Shown here: positions 20,175-30,787 of the stretch, one piece after another
How the letters are laid out: every line of letters starts with the position of its first letter
How positions within the stretch are numbered: the first letter of the stretch is position 1
From: Lodderomyces elongisporus
Lineage: Eukaryota; Ascomycota; Pichiomycetes; Serinales; Debaryomycetaceae
Direction: 5' to 3'
DNA length: 64,000 nucleotides
NCBI RefSeq assembly: GCF_030384665.1
Contig: NC_083680.1
Location: forward strand, 1,024,721 to 1,088,720
Program-made: the position numbers and the translations under genes
Notes under the pieces: generated by a model
What the model was told of the DNA's origin: nothing
Database searches by the model: none
The model's input: the letters and a program-made list of their open reading frames with translations, nothing else

Positions 20175-22376
20175 TTATCTAGAGTTTCTCTCTCTATCAG
20201 CGTTGATTCTTTGATTGATCAAATAGATTGCCTTGTCAAAGGATTCCAAACTACCAGTCAAAGTGAGTCTTCTGATATTTGTCAAGCCTCTTCCTCCCAA
20301 CATGATGGATTGGCCCTTATCAGGTTCAATTCTAACGTATGTACATCCACTGTTTTCACGAATGTGTTTGATATTATTACCACCTCTTCCTATAACAGAA
20401 CCAATCAGAGAGTTGGCAACATAAACATCCTGATTGTACTTGTCACCTGCCAGCAGCGGAGGATGGATGATCACTTCTCCAATGAGGGTGTTGTTGAATT
20501 CGTCAGTGTAGGGCTGTGGATTCATTCCACCTCCAGATGACATAGCGCCAGGAATTGCGGCTGCAGCTGCTGGAGGTGCTTGTTGCGGAGGCAATCCACC
20601 ATAAGGCTGTTGAGGTTGAACTGCTGGCTGGAACATCGAAGAAAAATCATATGGCAGTTGCAGCAGTTGAGGCTGGTGCAGCAGCAGCTGCTGCTGTTGT
20701 TGATGTTGTTGATGCGGTGGTGGTGGTCTCTGATATTGATCAAACCTGTTTTGGAACATAGGGTTCATGCCATACTGTGACAGTCCCGATGGAGGTTGCT
20801 GATGGTAACGTGGAGGACGTTGGTGTTGGTGCAGGTCATTTGCATGGCCACCTTCTGGTCTGTAATTAGCTGGATTGTACAATATAACCTTGTGTTTTTT
20901 TAATACATCCTGATGATCGTTTAATAGCAACGAAAGGTAGTATACTGCAATGTGGATTGCATCACCCACACCACTAACACTCAAGACTCTGTCCGTAGAA
21001 TATGGCAATGGTTGTTCGGCAGCTTTCAATTTTGCAGCGGAGTTTTCTTCAATTTCACGAAACTTGGAACCTTGTTTACCAATCAAAAATCCAATTAAAG
21101 CATGTGGAATGAGTAGCTTTAAAGTGTATTGTTGACTATTTATGTTGGCTGGTTCATCTTCAGGTTCGCTTAAAATCGTTCTTACAATTAAGCCGTAAGC
21201 TCTTGCAATGTTTTCAGGTGTACCCCTAACAGTAACAATACGTTCTGGAACATCGCGAATGTTTTCACTAACTTGAATACGCACATTCGCCTTTTCTCTA
21301 AGATGGTTTATTTTGCTTCCTTGTTTTCCAACAATTGTGCTGGCCTCTTTAACAGGACAGATTATCCTAACAGAAATGAATGAGGCGTCATCTTCAACAT
21401 GAAAAGGTTTTGACGAAGAGGACAGCGATCTATAATCAGAATTTGATCCCGACGCACGCGTAGGTGCAGCCGGAAGTTGAGCAGAAGCTACTGAGCCAAA
21501 TGAGTCTCTGGAGTCTCTAAAGTCTCTTGAACCTCTTGAATCTCTAGAGTCTCTAGAATCTCTAGGGTGTTTAAAATCTTTAGGAGCACTTGGGACATTA
21601 GGAACATTTGGAACATTAGGAACATCAGATTCGCCAGAATGGCCAGAAAGACCAGAGTCACCAGAGTTACCAGATGCACCAGAGTTATCAGAGGCACCGG
21701 AGGCAGAACTTTTCTGTTCAGGAGCAGAAGCAGGGGTTGGGGCGAGATCAGACAATAAGGCAGCTTGTTGCAAGATTTGTTGTACAGTTTGAGCCTGGCC
21801 AAATGCAGGCTTCTCAGATGTAGAAGTATTGGTATCTTTCGAATCCTCTTCCTCGTTCTTAGAGACAGAATCAGAGCTAGATTGTTCTTTAGATTGTTCT
21901 TTAGATTCATTGTCTTCAATGTCCTCATTTTTTCCACCTTCAGAGGAAGAAACCGGTTCTGATTCATCCTTGACAATATCCGTTGCCTCGTCGCCTTGAT
22001 CAGTTTGCTCGTTCTCAGCATCAACATCAACATCAACATCAACATCAACATCAGCTTGGGCTTCGGCTTCAGCTTCGGTTTCGGCTTCGGTTTTACCAAT
22101 ATTTTCTTCATTTGCTGTATCTTCCGTATCTTCTGCATTTGCTGCAGCATTTGAGTCTACAGCAGAGTCAATCAGAATTCCAATAGTTGGCGCAGTATGT
22201 TTCTTGTCTTCTTCTTCACCTTGCAAATCGAGTTCTTCAGGATTGAAAGCTACTCTTTTCGTCTGTTTCACAGGAATACCATCACCATTGATCGAACCCT
22301 CGATACTTTCAGAATCTTCGTTTTTACGTTTTAAAACGTTATTAGAACCATCATTGGGTGGCGAAACGTCAGACAT
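20175..22376 (-). CDS. PBP2: Three-KH-domain RNA-binding protein, Pbp2-like
   Basis: A 733-residue protein with three KH domains at about 332-402, 414-485 and 648-725, carrying GxxG loops GKQG, GKQG and GRGG. KH1 (CPVKEASTIVGKQGSKI, then VPERIVTVRGTPENIARAYG) is closer to yeast Pbp2 than to Hek2/Khd1 as I recall them. Pbp2 is a poly(A)-binding-protein-associated factor linked to telomere length and mRNA regulation. The 330-residue N-terminus is acidic and repetitive: a DVDVDV run, SG-x-SG repeats, three VPN repeats, and an arginine/aspartate/serine RDS repeat near 275-300. A Q/P-rich linker (about 520-610) separates KH2 and KH3. It is much longer than yeast Pbp2 (413). Hek2 remains an alternative name. 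Confidence 0.8.
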   Translation of the reverse strand: MSDVSPPNDGSNNVLKRKNEDSESIEGSINGDGIPVKQTKRVAFNPEELDLQGEEEDKKHTAPTIGILIDSAVDSNAAANAEDTEDTANEENIGKTEAETEAEAEAQADVDVDVDVDVDAENEQTDQGDEATDIVKDESEPVSSSEGGKNEDIEDNESKEQSKEQSSSDSVSKNEEEDSKDTNTSTSEKPAFGQAQTVQQILQQAALLSDLAPTPASAPEQKSSASGASDNSGASGNSGDSGLSGHSGESDVPNVPNVPNVPSAPKDFKHPRDSRDSRDSRGSRDFRDSRDSFGSVASAQLPAAPTRASGSNSDYRSLSSSSKPFHVEDDASFISVRIICPVKEASTIVGKQGSKINHLREKANVRIQVSENIRDVPERIVTVRGTPENIARAYGLIVRTILSEPEDEPANINSQQYTLKLLIPHALIGFLIGKQGSKFREIEENSAAKLKAAEQPLPYSTDRVLSVSGVGDAIHIAVYYLSLLLNDHQDVLKKHKVILYNPANYRPEGGHANDLHQHQRPPRYHQQPPSGLSQYGMNPMFQNRFDQYQRPPPPHQQHQQQQQLLLHQPQLLQLPYDFSSMFQPAVQPQQPYGGLPPQQAPPAAAAAIPGAMSSGGGMNPQPYTDEFNNTLIGEVIIHPPLLAGDKYNQDVYVANSLIGSVIGRGGNNIKHIRENSGCTYVRIEPDKGQSIMLGGRGLTNIRRLTLTGSLESFDKAIYLINQRINADRERNSR

Positions 22377-23679
22377 AATGAGATTATAATACTAAAGATT
22401 GCTAGGGGGAGGGGGGATGGAAAAGGGCAATGGGAAAGGACAAAAGCTGAGATGTAAAAGTAATAAAATACTAGCTTTTCAATATCAGACACGTTATAAA
22501 AAGATATTGAAAAAAAAAGCAATTTCAGATGAAGAGTCCTCGGAGATATTTAATAGAAAATTAAAAATATATCAGTTGTGAGTTGAGTGATCAGAAAACG
22601 AAGAATAAACAAAAAAAAAAATAGATTGTGATTCCAAAGGTTGTTTGATTATTTGATGGGAGGTTTTAAATACCAATTGGTGGGAATGTTTTGAGTTCAA
22701 AATTTTTTTTGCTCATTCTATTTTTTTTTTTTTTTTTCTTTCTCATTTGTTTTTTTTTGGCTGTGGACATCATGTTCATTCGAAGGCCAAACTCTTTGTT
22801 CTTTTGTTGAGAATCTCGTTTATAATATCGCTACCATATGAGCTAACATAATTGTACTTACAAACTTGGCTTTTTGGAAAAGAAATAGAAGAAAGAATAG
22901 GTTTGTTACATCTCATTTATTATCAAAAGTATGGTGAATAATGTTTAAAGCGTATACATCAAATTATAGGACTTACAACTTATCTGTTTTTATCTTTTTA
23001 TTTTTTTTCCTTTTTTTTCGTTCCTGAATGATAAAATAAACCATTAAATTTTGTTGTAAAGGGAGGAAAGAAATAAGCGATTAAATTAGAAGTATGATAA
23101 AAGCAATATTTTGCCTGATTTTTAATATTCTAAAACATTCTATTTCGTCGAAGGAGTTTCCACTCGGGGTGTGATACACTGTTTGTTTACATTTTTTACA
23201 TTGTTGCAGAGAGTTTACTGCCATTTGTAATTTCTAATGTGATTGTATATTTCCATACATTCTATACATAAATCAGCTATAATCTTTGCTTTACAATATG
23301 AAATAGCAAGGTGAAAATTGTTAATCTTGTGTGGAATATGAGTGTTGATTTTTGAATATTCTTTAGGTCGAGGAGGACGTTTTGGACAAAAACAAAGCTT
23401 GCATTAGTAAACTCACGTGGCTACAACAAAGCTTAACTTCCACCAAATTTTTTAAATACAAGATTCCTAGATAATCATTTAGTCTTATATTTTTACTTTT
23501 TGATGTTTAACCTTTTCCTGCCTTTCCATTCCTTCCTTCCTTTTTCTTTCTTTCTTTCTTTCTCTCTCTCTCTCTCTCTCTCTCGATCATCACCATCATA
23601 CTAATACTTAAAAACAATAAGTATAATAACAATAATAGTAAAAAACTCCCAAAAACTATAAGGGAAAAAAGCTCATTAA
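22377..23679. other. Intergenic region upstream of the KH-protein gene
   Basis: 1.3 kb with no supported gene. It is very AT-rich with long T runs. It contains CACGTG at 23414-23419 flanked by two copies of ACAAAGCTT, and a (CT)n tract at 23561-23584. It must serve as promoter of the minus-strand KH gene and 3' flank of SWC5. Confidence 0.6.
23561..23584. repeat. (CT)n microsatellite
   Basis: Twelve CT/TC dinucleotides follow a run of TTTC tetranucleotides in the 3' flank of SWC5. Confidence 0.85.
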
Positions 23680-24810
23680 TCATTTACTATTTAACTGATA
23701 TTGTACCCGCCTTTCCTTTTCTTTTGCTTCCTGATATAAAGCATCTTTCTTGACATCGACCCTGCCCAAGAATGCTTGTTTATCCAAGTACCCAGCCTTG
23801 TTATGCTTCTTTAATTCATCTCCAATTTTTCGTTTATCCACAAAACTTGCCCAATCCAAGCGAGATTTCTCCAACGTTGAAAGTTTCATTTTCTTATTGC
23901 TGCTGATTTGTATGAATTTATCGATCAAAGAAGGTCTTTTCAACTTTATTCGTAATTCTACCTTTTCCTTTGTAAACGGATCCTCTCGTATTACTTTCAC
24001 CTGTGACCTGCGTTTGCGGGTACCATTTTCATTATACTCATCAACATCACCACCAACACCATCATTACCAGCAGTGGAAGTGGATGTGATTGAACTTACT
24101 GAATCCAAGTAAGCTTTTGCTTCCTCGGAATCTCTATCAACAAGTTTTGTTTCTGTAACCAATTTCCCAGCAAAAGTATAATTTACTTGTATTTTGATTT
24201 GCTTTGGCTCTTTTGAAATATCGTTTCCTTCAAAATTCTCTTTTATCAGCTTAGTATTTGCTGCATTCTTTGATATTTTCCCTTCTTTCTCTTCTGTTCC
24301 ATCCTCGGAAGCGATGGCTAAGTCTCCCGTGTTTTTGTTCTCTTTCAATTCTGAAAAAATTGCATCAACATCTATAACACTATTATCTTTTACCAACCCT
24401 CGCAGGTCAGTTTCAAAGCTTCCAATGAATTTTGATTCCTTTTGTTTCTTCTCATTTAGTCGTTGTGCCCTAGTCTTTACAAGTGATATATTGGACTCGA
24501 TTTTAGAGTAATCAGGTATTTTCAGACTCTCATCGTCGCTCGAGTCATCATCATCATCATCTTCTTCTTCTTCATCTTCGTGGTCACCGTCTCTTCCGCC
24601 CTGTACAAGCTTCTCGTCCTTCTTTGTGGGATCATAATCATCGTCATCTTCATCGTCTTCATCGTCTTCATCGTCTTCATCTTCATCTTTTTCATTTTCT
24701 TCTTTTTCATTTACCACGCCCTTTTCTTCTCTCACTTTGAAACCATTTGTCTGTTCATTCTCCTCTTTACCACCACTTGTATTCTTCTTTTGATATTGTG
24801 CTATACCCAT
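23680..24810 (-). CDS. SWC5: SWR1-complex subunit Swc5 (bucentaur family)
   Basis: A protein of 376 residues with the BCNT-C domain at its C-terminus (about 300-376). The invariant LEKSRLDWASFVDK, the LKKHNKAGYLDKQAFLGRVD block and the end of the domain are all present. Swc5 is part of the SWR1 chromatin remodeller that exchanges H2A for H2A.Z. The N-terminal half is extremely acidic, with two D/E runs (about 45-60 and 75-95), as expected for a histone-binding protein. The frame can be opened six codons earlier only with TTG, so the ATG at 24810 (MGIAQYQ) is chosen. It is divergent from the peptidase gene, 445 bp apart. Confidence 0.95.
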   Translation of the reverse strand: MGIAQYQKKNTSGGKEENEQTNGFKVREEKGVVNEKEENEKDEDEDDEDDEDDEDDDDYDPTKKDEKLVQGGRDGDHEDEEEEDDDDDDSSDDESLKIPDYSKIESNISLVKTRAQRLNEKKQKESKFIGSFETDLRGLVKDNSVIDVDAIFSELKENKNTGDLAIASEDGTEEKEGKISKNAANTKLIKENFEGNDISKEPKQIKIQVNYTFAGKLVTETKLVDRDSEEAKAYLDSVSSITSTSTAGNDGVGGDVDEYNENGTRKRRSQVKVIREDPFTKEKVELRIKLKRPSLIDKFIQISSNKKMKLSTLEKSRLDWASFVDKRKIGDELKKHNKAGYLDKQAFLGRVDVKKDALYQEAKEKERRVQYQLNSK

Positions 24811-25255
24811 GACTACTTGATTATCCAAATAAGTTAATCAAACTGTATTATTCTGGATTAATGTTTTCCGGTTTTTGATGCCATTCAACCAGACGGCGCC
24901 GCACTCACAAGGTGGTACAAAGAACCAGAAAAATCTCGTGCCGTCGCGGAATTGTAAAATTTTTAATAGTACTCTTGTTTTCAGGTTATTTTTTTTTTTT
25001 GGGCAGTTTTTGGGTCCACACCGAGTAAATAGAGCCATTTACGCATGTGGGGAGAGAGAAATAGAGAGAAAGAGAGAGAGCAAAAAAAAAGAGGGGGCGA
25101 GACTGCTAGAACATACTATAAATTACACCAACTCTCCGCTAATACTCTACTAAAGTCAAACTAAAAGGAAGAAATATATATACATTCATATATTTATCTA
25201 TCTATATACATATATATTATCACCAAAACAGGTCAATTTCATCTCAGTAAAAACA
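24811..25255. promoter_or_regulatory. Divergent promoter region SWC5/dipeptidyl peptidase III
   Basis: 445 bp between two ATGs. The half next to SWC5 is relatively GC-rich (GGCGCCGCACTC near 24895, CCGTCGCGG near 24942). The half next to the peptidase is GA-rich, then has TATA-like repeats from 25175 to 25220 just before the ATG. Confidence 0.55.
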
Positions 25256-27337
25256 ATGTCCGAAGCCTTATTCTATGCTGACTCCGAAAGTCCAATTGTG
25301 CTTCTCTCGGCAAAAAAGCATTTCGATCAATTATCAACGCCGGAGTTGAAAAGCTATGCACACTACTTATCCAAAGCTTCACTCGAAGGTTCAAAAGCCG
25401 TTCTTAGGTCTGTTTCACCAGAGAGTGAGCCAATTTATGACTTGATAATGGGAATTCACAAATCTCTTGGCGAACCAAAATCCAATGAAGAGTATTTCGA
25501 CGCAATCACCACTTTATCAAAGCAAGAAGTCTTGCAATACTTGGAATACGCATCTCAATTCTTGGGCAACATGGGTAACTACAAGTCCTTTGGTGATAGA
25601 AAATTTATCCCTAGGCTTGCTTCAGACAAGTTTGAATCTTTGGTCAAGGGATTGAATGACACAAAGTTGGATCAATTGTTTCAGCTGGTTGCAGACGCAA
25701 TTTACAACACTAGTAAAGGGTTACTTGGGTACCCTGAAAAGGGGCTCGAGTCAAACTACTACCCACTTCGCGATGACCAAGATAGTAAGGAGGAAGAGGT
25801 GATTACTAAAGCGGAAATTGACTCTGTTAACAAAGCTCTTACCGAAGCAGGTATAATGCCTGAAAATACTAGAGTAGTGAAGGAAAAAAACGGGAACTTT
25901 ACTGTTCTAGTTGCTTCAGCAAATTCTGACAATATTTACAAGGACCTCGATTTAAAGACTGATACTGGGCTGGCAATTGGCTTCCAATTTGGTGACCACG
26001 CTCAAGAGTTTAAGAAAATTGTTGAGAACCTTGAACACGCCTTGAAATATGTAAGTAATGAAACACAAGACAAGTTGTTGAGATATTACATCGAGTCCTT
26101 CAAGACTGGTGATATGAGTGCACACAAAAAGTCGCAAATTGAATGGGTCAAGGATTTGAAGCCCGAAGTCGAGTCCAACATTGGATTTATTGAAACGTAT
26201 AGAGACCCCTCGGGTGTTAGGGGTGAATGGGAAGGTTTGGTTGCAATGGTGAACCATGAGCGAACTGCTAAATTTTCCAAGCTTGTTGAGAATGCTCGCC
26301 AATTCATTGCTCAATTGCCATGGGATGCAGTTTATGAGAAGGACAAGTTCACTCCACCAGATTTTACTTCGTTAGAAGTCTTGACATTTGCTGGATCGGG
26401 TGTGCCAGCAGGTATCAATATTCCAAACTATGATGACGTGAGGTTGAACTATGGGTTCAAAAATGTGAGCCTTGGAAATGTTCTCTCGGCCAACCCTAAG
26501 AATCCGAAAAAGGAAGAAGTCATCACATTTGTCGAGGACCAAGCACTATTCAAAAGATGGAGGGATGACGCTTTTGAAGTGCAAGTTGGCTTACATGAAT
26601 TGTTGGGACACGGTACCGGTAAATTGTTGCAGGAAACTGAACCGGGAAAATTCAATTTCGATAGACTGGATTCTCGAATCAAGACATGGTATGAGCCTAA
26701 TCAGACATGGGGTGGATTATTTGGAGCAATTGCTGGTTCTTATGAAGAGTGCCGTGCTGAATTGGTTGCTTTGTATTTGATTCTCAAGAATCCAAAGGAA
26801 GTGTTGCCAATCTTTGGTATCACCACTGAGACAGATCAAAAGGAAGTTTGTTACATTGCAAGCTTGTTAATGATACGTGCAGGATTGCTTGGATTGGAGT
26901 TTTGGGACCCAAACGCAAAGAAATGGGGCCAACCACACATGCAAGGTAGATTTGCCATCATGCGACAATTACACCAGGCTGGCGTTTTTGAATTTGTGCA
27001 TTCCAAGCCAGATTTCTCCGATTTAAAGATTGTCATTGATGAGGCAAAGCTTTCTGATGGCACTGCAGTTGACGCTTTGGGCGACTTCTTGGGCCAGTTG
27101 CACGTTTTCAAGTGCTCTGGAAACAGAGATGCTGGTGTTTCATATTATGTCGAAAAAAGTGATGTTGGAGAAGAGTATGCCAAATATAGGGATATTGTGA
27201 TTAAGGAAAAGAGACCTAGAAAACAATTGATTCAAGCCAATACTGTTTTGAAAGATGACGGATCTATCGAGTTGATTGAGTACGAGGAAAGTGAAGCAGG
27301 TATGATCCAAAGTTATTACGATAGAAACCTCAGATAA
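25256..27337 (+). CDS. Dipeptidyl peptidase III (M49 metallopeptidase)
   Basis: A 693-residue zinc peptidase that removes dipeptides from the N-terminus of short peptides in the cytosol. The M49 hallmark hexapeptide HELLGH is at 447-452 (H447, H452 zinc ligands, E448 catalytic). The second motif EECRAE is at 497-502, with E498 as third zinc ligand. Length and spacing agree with yeast YOL057W and human DPP3. No signal peptide is seen. The symbol DPP3 is avoided because in yeasts it also denotes a lipid phosphatase. All active-site residues are intact. Confidence 0.97.
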   Translation: MSEALFYADSESPIVLLSAKKHFDQLSTPELKSYAHYLSKASLEGSKAVLRSVSPESEPIYDLIMGIHKSLGEPKSNEEYFDAITTLSKQEVLQYLEYASQFLGNMGNYKSFGDRKFIPRLASDKFESLVKGLNDTKLDQLFQLVADAIYNTSKGLLGYPEKGLESNYYPLRDDQDSKEEEVITKAEIDSVNKALTEAGIMPENTRVVKEKNGNFTVLVASANSDNIYKDLDLKTDTGLAIGFQFGDHAQEFKKIVENLEHALKYVSNETQDKLLRYYIESFKTGDMSAHKKSQIEWVKDLKPEVESNIGFIETYRDPSGVRGEWEGLVAMVNHERTAKFSKLVENARQFIAQLPWDAVYEKDKFTPPDFTSLEVLTFAGSGVPAGINIPNYDDVRLNYGFKNVSLGNVLSANPKNPKKEEVITFVEDQALFKRWRDDAFEVQVGLHELLGHGTGKLLQETEPGKFNFDRLDSRIKTWYEPNQTWGGLFGAIAGSYEECRAELVALYLILKNPKEVLPIFGITTETDQKEVCYIASLLMIRAGLLGLEFWDPNAKKWGQPHMQGRFAIMRQLHQAGVFEFVHSKPDFSDLKIVIDEAKLSDGTAVDALGDFLGQLHVFKCSGNRDAGVSYYVEKSDVGEEYAKYRDIVIKEKRPRKQLIQANTVLKDDGSIELIEYEESEAGMIQSYYDRNLR

Positions 27338-27811
27338 ACATTAGTCTGTTTATCTGGTAATCTTTTGTTTTTTACTTTTTTTTTTTTTTTACTTTTTTTT
27401 TTCTATTAATTTCAAAGTTTTTATTGTAAGACTCTCAAGAGGTTAGTACATCTCATCAAGGAATACATATTGCATTTCCCTAATTTTTTATGTCTTTTTT
27501 TCATGGATCGAAATCTGCTCTTCAAATATTTATCATTTTTGGCCCTAGCTCAAAGTTTAAATAATGCCGAAAGCGCAGCATTAAACTCCCCTCGACCGAG
27601 AAGTTAATATTTGAAATGAAAAACGAAAAACGAAAAACGAAAAAACCGAAAAACTACATAAATCTATATTGCATAGTGCTTCCCAGGAACGCAATTTTTC
27701 GCGACGTACTAATTTCACCACTGTCACCACTACGAACGATAATTTACTTTTCTTTTCATAAATTAAGTATTCAAAGAAAATCCATTTTAGAAATATAAAA
27801 AGAAAATAGTA
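27338..27811. other. Intergenic region before the ABC transporter gene
   Basis: 474 bp of T-rich 3' flank and promoter. A GAAAAACGAAAAAC repeat occurs near 27618-27645. No gene is seen. Confidence 0.55.
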
Positions 27812-30283
27812 ATGTTTAGAAGTTGCCGCTTGCTTGGGCGACTTGCGTTAGAGCCGAGCTTATCGCGTCAAGCAACATTTCGAATACTACTGCAACACTG
27901 CAGTCTGCCGAGTGCAAGTTTAATTTCTAAACGGTTCCGATCTGGAATTGGATCAAAATTTGGATCTACATGTTTGGATAAGCAATTTTCATTTCCAAAT
28001 TCTGAAAAATGCATCATAAACAAAAGAAACTACTCATCACAACCACTGCCAGAACCACTGTCGCAGAAACAGCCACTGCTGCAACCGCTGCTGCAACCGC
28101 TGCTGCCAAATCTGTCGCAAGTAGCCGAGGATGTTCGCCAAAGTTTATCTGATAACCAATCGATTCGAGCGCACATGGAGTTGGCGAAACTAATGAAAAA
28201 TGATATCAAAAAAGAAGAGAGAAAAGAGTCATCCAAGTTGACAAAGAAGAGCTTTCGCGAAAACATCAAAACAATAGGACGGATAATGAGACTAGGCAAG
28301 CTGGACTGGAAGTTGTTTCTTTTGGCTGTTGGATTTATTGTGTGTGCTGTTTTATACCCCACAACGGCTGTAAGGCTAGTAGGAGCTATACTTGATTCGT
28401 TCAATCTGGGGGTCAAAGACGAAGATGGCAACTTGATAGTCTGGGGCTTTAAACTTTCAACCATATTTGGGTTGATGGTTCCATTTATGTGTCTTAGTGC
28501 TACATGTTTCTGGGCAAGAAACTGGGTATTAAAGCTCTTGGGTGAAAGATTGGTTGCTAGGCTCAGGGCCAATGTAATGAAAAGCATGTTGCGTCATGAT
28601 AACAGATTCTATGATAATGACAAGAATAAAGTTGGAGATCTCATCAGTAGACTTTCGAGTGATGCATATGTCGTGAGCAAGTCGATTACAGGCAGCTTAC
28701 CCGATGGGTTAAAGAATTTGCTTCTTGGAGTAGTGAGTTCATACATGATGTATTCGATTAATCCGCTTTTGTTTGGAGTGATGCTTTTGATTTCACCACC
28801 AATAACTTTTGGTTCAGTCATTTATGGAGAAAAGATTCGAAAATTATCCACAAAGTTGCAAAATGCCACAGCAGGATTGACCAAAGTAAGCGAAGAGACA
28901 TTGAATTCAATCAAGTTGGTTCAAGCATTTACTGGAGAAAGGAAGGAATTGGACAAGTACAGCGAAAGACTCCGTCAAGTGGTGACGGTTGCCAAGCAAG
29001 AAGCATTGGCACAATCGAACTATTCGGTGAGCATCTATACCTTGTACCATGTAGGTTACTTGTCATGTGTTGCCGTTGGTGTATGGCTTATGACCCATGG
29101 CCACATGAGCGCAGGAGATGTCGTTGCCTTTACTATGTACCTGGAGTTTTTCAACCTGGCATTGTACAGTTTGACAAATACTTACCTTGAACTCATGAAA
29201 GGTGCCGGAGCCGGTGTCAAACTATTCAATTTGCTTGATTACAAGAGTGATGTTCACCCAATAAAGGGTGAAAAGGCAAGAAGCCTTCCCAATGAAGTTG
29301 AGTTCCGCCATGTTACGTTTAGTTACCCAACGCGTCCAAAAGATAAAGTGTTTGATGACTGCAGCTTTGTTGTTAAAGGCTCGTCCAGTACCTGTTTTGT
29401 TGCTCCTTCTGGTGCTGGTAAGTCGACAGTTGCGTCATTGCTATTGAGATCGTATAATATTCAACTGGGTGAGATTCTTATTGGAGGCAAAAACATCAAG
29501 GATTTGCAAGTCAGAGATTTAAGAAGATACATCATTGGTATTGTGCAGCAAGAGCCTGTCTTGTTGAGTGGTACCATATTGGAAAATATCGTTTATGGGC
29601 TTACACCACAACAAATCGCCGGCCTCACAATGGATGATGTCATTGAAGTAAGTAAACAAGCAAATTGCCACGACTTTATTGAAATGTTCCCCAACAAGTA
29701 CGACACCATCATTGGCAGTCGCGGTGCATCCTTATCAGGAGGACAGAAGCAGAGGATAGCCATTGCGCGTGCACTAATCAAGAAACCCCACATATTGATC
29801 TTGGATGAGGCAACTTCGGCCTTGGACTCGAAGTCTGAAGCCCTTATAAACGAGACCTTGAGGGATTTGACCTCGCAAGGAAAAATGACAATCATCTCGA
29901 TTGCACACAGACTATCCACGATTTCCAAGTCAGAATATGTGATTGTTTTGGGCAAGCACGGCCAAGTAGTAGAGGAAGGAAGATTTGTACAACTTTTCAG
30001 TAATCCTAATAGTGAATTAACCAAATTGTTGGACGAATCAACCAATAAGCAAGAGCAGGATGGTATAGATGAGGATGAAGTTGAAAAGATTGAGCAAGCA
30101 GACCGTGAAGCTGAAGAGATTGAGAAATTGCAGCAGGAGTATGGTCAGCTTCAGCAATTAAAAGAATTAATCGACTCTTTACCAGAAGAACTTAGAGATC
30201 AACTTATCCAAGAACTCACACTAGATGCAGCAAAAAAAGTGCAGCACTTGGATTCTGCATTGGATGAGGACTTGAAACGATAA
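27812..30283 (+). CDS. MDL2: Mitochondrial ABC half-transporter, Mdl2-like
   Basis: An 823-residue half-transporter of the ABCB type. The N-terminus (MFRSCRLLGRLALEPS and on) is Arg-rich with no acid for 13 residues, a mitochondrial presequence. The membrane domain spans about 165-470, with the conserved ERLVARLRANVMKSML and NKVGDLISRLSSDAYVVS. The nucleotide-binding domain holds the Q-loop (Q580), signature LSGGQ (641-645), Walker B ILILDEA (661-667) and H-loop H699. The Walker A reads APSGAGKST (531-539), with Ala in place of the usual first Gly. Yeast Mdl2 sits in the inner mitochondrial membrane. A Q/P-rich segment (78-102) is encoded by nine CTG codons, so in this clade it would be serine-rich. 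MDL1 is the alternative, but length and the acidic C-terminal tail favour MDL2. Confidence 0.9.
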   Translation: MFRSCRLLGRLALEPSLSRQATFRILLQHCSLPSASLISKRFRSGIGSKFGSTCLDKQFSFPNSEKCIINKRNYSSQPLPEPLSQKQPLLQPLLQPLLPNLSQVAEDVRQSLSDNQSIRAHMELAKLMKNDIKKEERKESSKLTKKSFRENIKTIGRIMRLGKLDWKLFLLAVGFIVCAVLYPTTAVRLVGAILDSFNLGVKDEDGNLIVWGFKLSTIFGLMVPFMCLSATCFWARNWVLKLLGERLVARLRANVMKSMLRHDNRFYDNDKNKVGDLISRLSSDAYVVSKSITGSLPDGLKNLLLGVVSSYMMYSINPLLFGVMLLISPPITFGSVIYGEKIRKLSTKLQNATAGLTKVSEETLNSIKLVQAFTGERKELDKYSERLRQVVTVAKQEALAQSNYSVSIYTLYHVGYLSCVAVGVWLMTHGHMSAGDVVAFTMYLEFFNLALYSLTNTYLELMKGAGAGVKLFNLLDYKSDVHPIKGEKARSLPNEVEFRHVTFSYPTRPKDKVFDDCSFVVKGSSSTCFVAPSGAGKSTVASLLLRSYNIQLGEILIGGKNIKDLQVRDLRRYIIGIVQQEPVLLSGTILENIVYGLTPQQIAGLTMDDVIEVSKQANCHDFIEMFPNKYDTIIGSRGASLSGGQKQRIAIARALIKKPHILILDEATSALDSKSEALINETLRDLTSQGKMTIISIAHRLSTISKSEYVIVLGKHGQVVEEGRFVQLFSNPNSELTKLLDESTNKQEQDGIDEDEVEKIEQADREAEEIEKLQQEYGQLQQLKELIDSLPEELRDQLIQELTLDAAKKVQHLDSALDEDLKR

Positions 30284-30598
30284 TTACTTGATTAATTTTG
30301 ATTTTTTCTATAATAGACATGTATTTATTTATTGAGTAATAGACACTTGATTATTTTAATTTTTCATTCCTCCATTTCATTTTTTTTTAATTCTATTCCC
30401 TTTTTAACTCCTCTTCTTCGATTTTGTAGTTTATTAAACTTAACAAATTTTCTTTCCTTGAAACGTATTTCTATTTTGAACCATCAAGGTTCATTTATGA
30501 ATAAAACCAATGAAACAAAAACAACAAAACAAAAACAAGAACGAACTAAGGGAAAACCAATGAATTTATGAAAAATAAAAAAAAAATGTTCTTTTCCT
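30284..30598. other. Convergent 3' region of the ABC transporter and ATP15
   Basis: 315 bp of A/T-rich sequence between two stop codons. It must contain both polyadenylation regions. No gene is seen. Confidence 0.55.
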
Positions 30599-30787
30599 CT
30601 ATGTGTCAATAGCTTTCAATTCTTTAACTTCGCTTTGTTTTCCGTCTTCGATCTTAACAAATCTAAGATCAGTAACACCTCTTTTCTCAGCAGCGGTCTT
30701 GACTTCTGCCTTCAAAGCGTTTCTCACAGTTTGAGCGGAGATGGCTAATTGCTTGAGCAATGAAATTCCTGCCTGTTTTGCTGCCAT
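30599..30787 (-). CDS. ATP15: F1 ATP synthase epsilon subunit
   Basis: A 62-residue protein; yeast Atp15 also has 62. The diagnostic core is QAGISLLKQLAISAQTVRNA, matching the yeast pattern KAGISYAAYLNVAAQAIRSS, followed by LKAEVKTA. It is part of the central stalk of mitochondrial F1, beside gamma and delta. The open frame extends 59 codons upstream, but that part translates a GT-repeat leader (Thr-His repeats), so the ATG at 30787 (MAAKQAG) is the start. The protein has no cleavable presequence, as in yeast. A CCAAT box on the coding strand lies at 30962-30966, which would suit Hap-complex control of a respiratory gene. No intron is needed. Confidence 0.93.
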   Translation of the reverse strand: MAAKQAGISLLKQLAISAQTVRNALKAEVKTAAEKRGVTDLRFVKIEDGKQSEVKELKAIDT

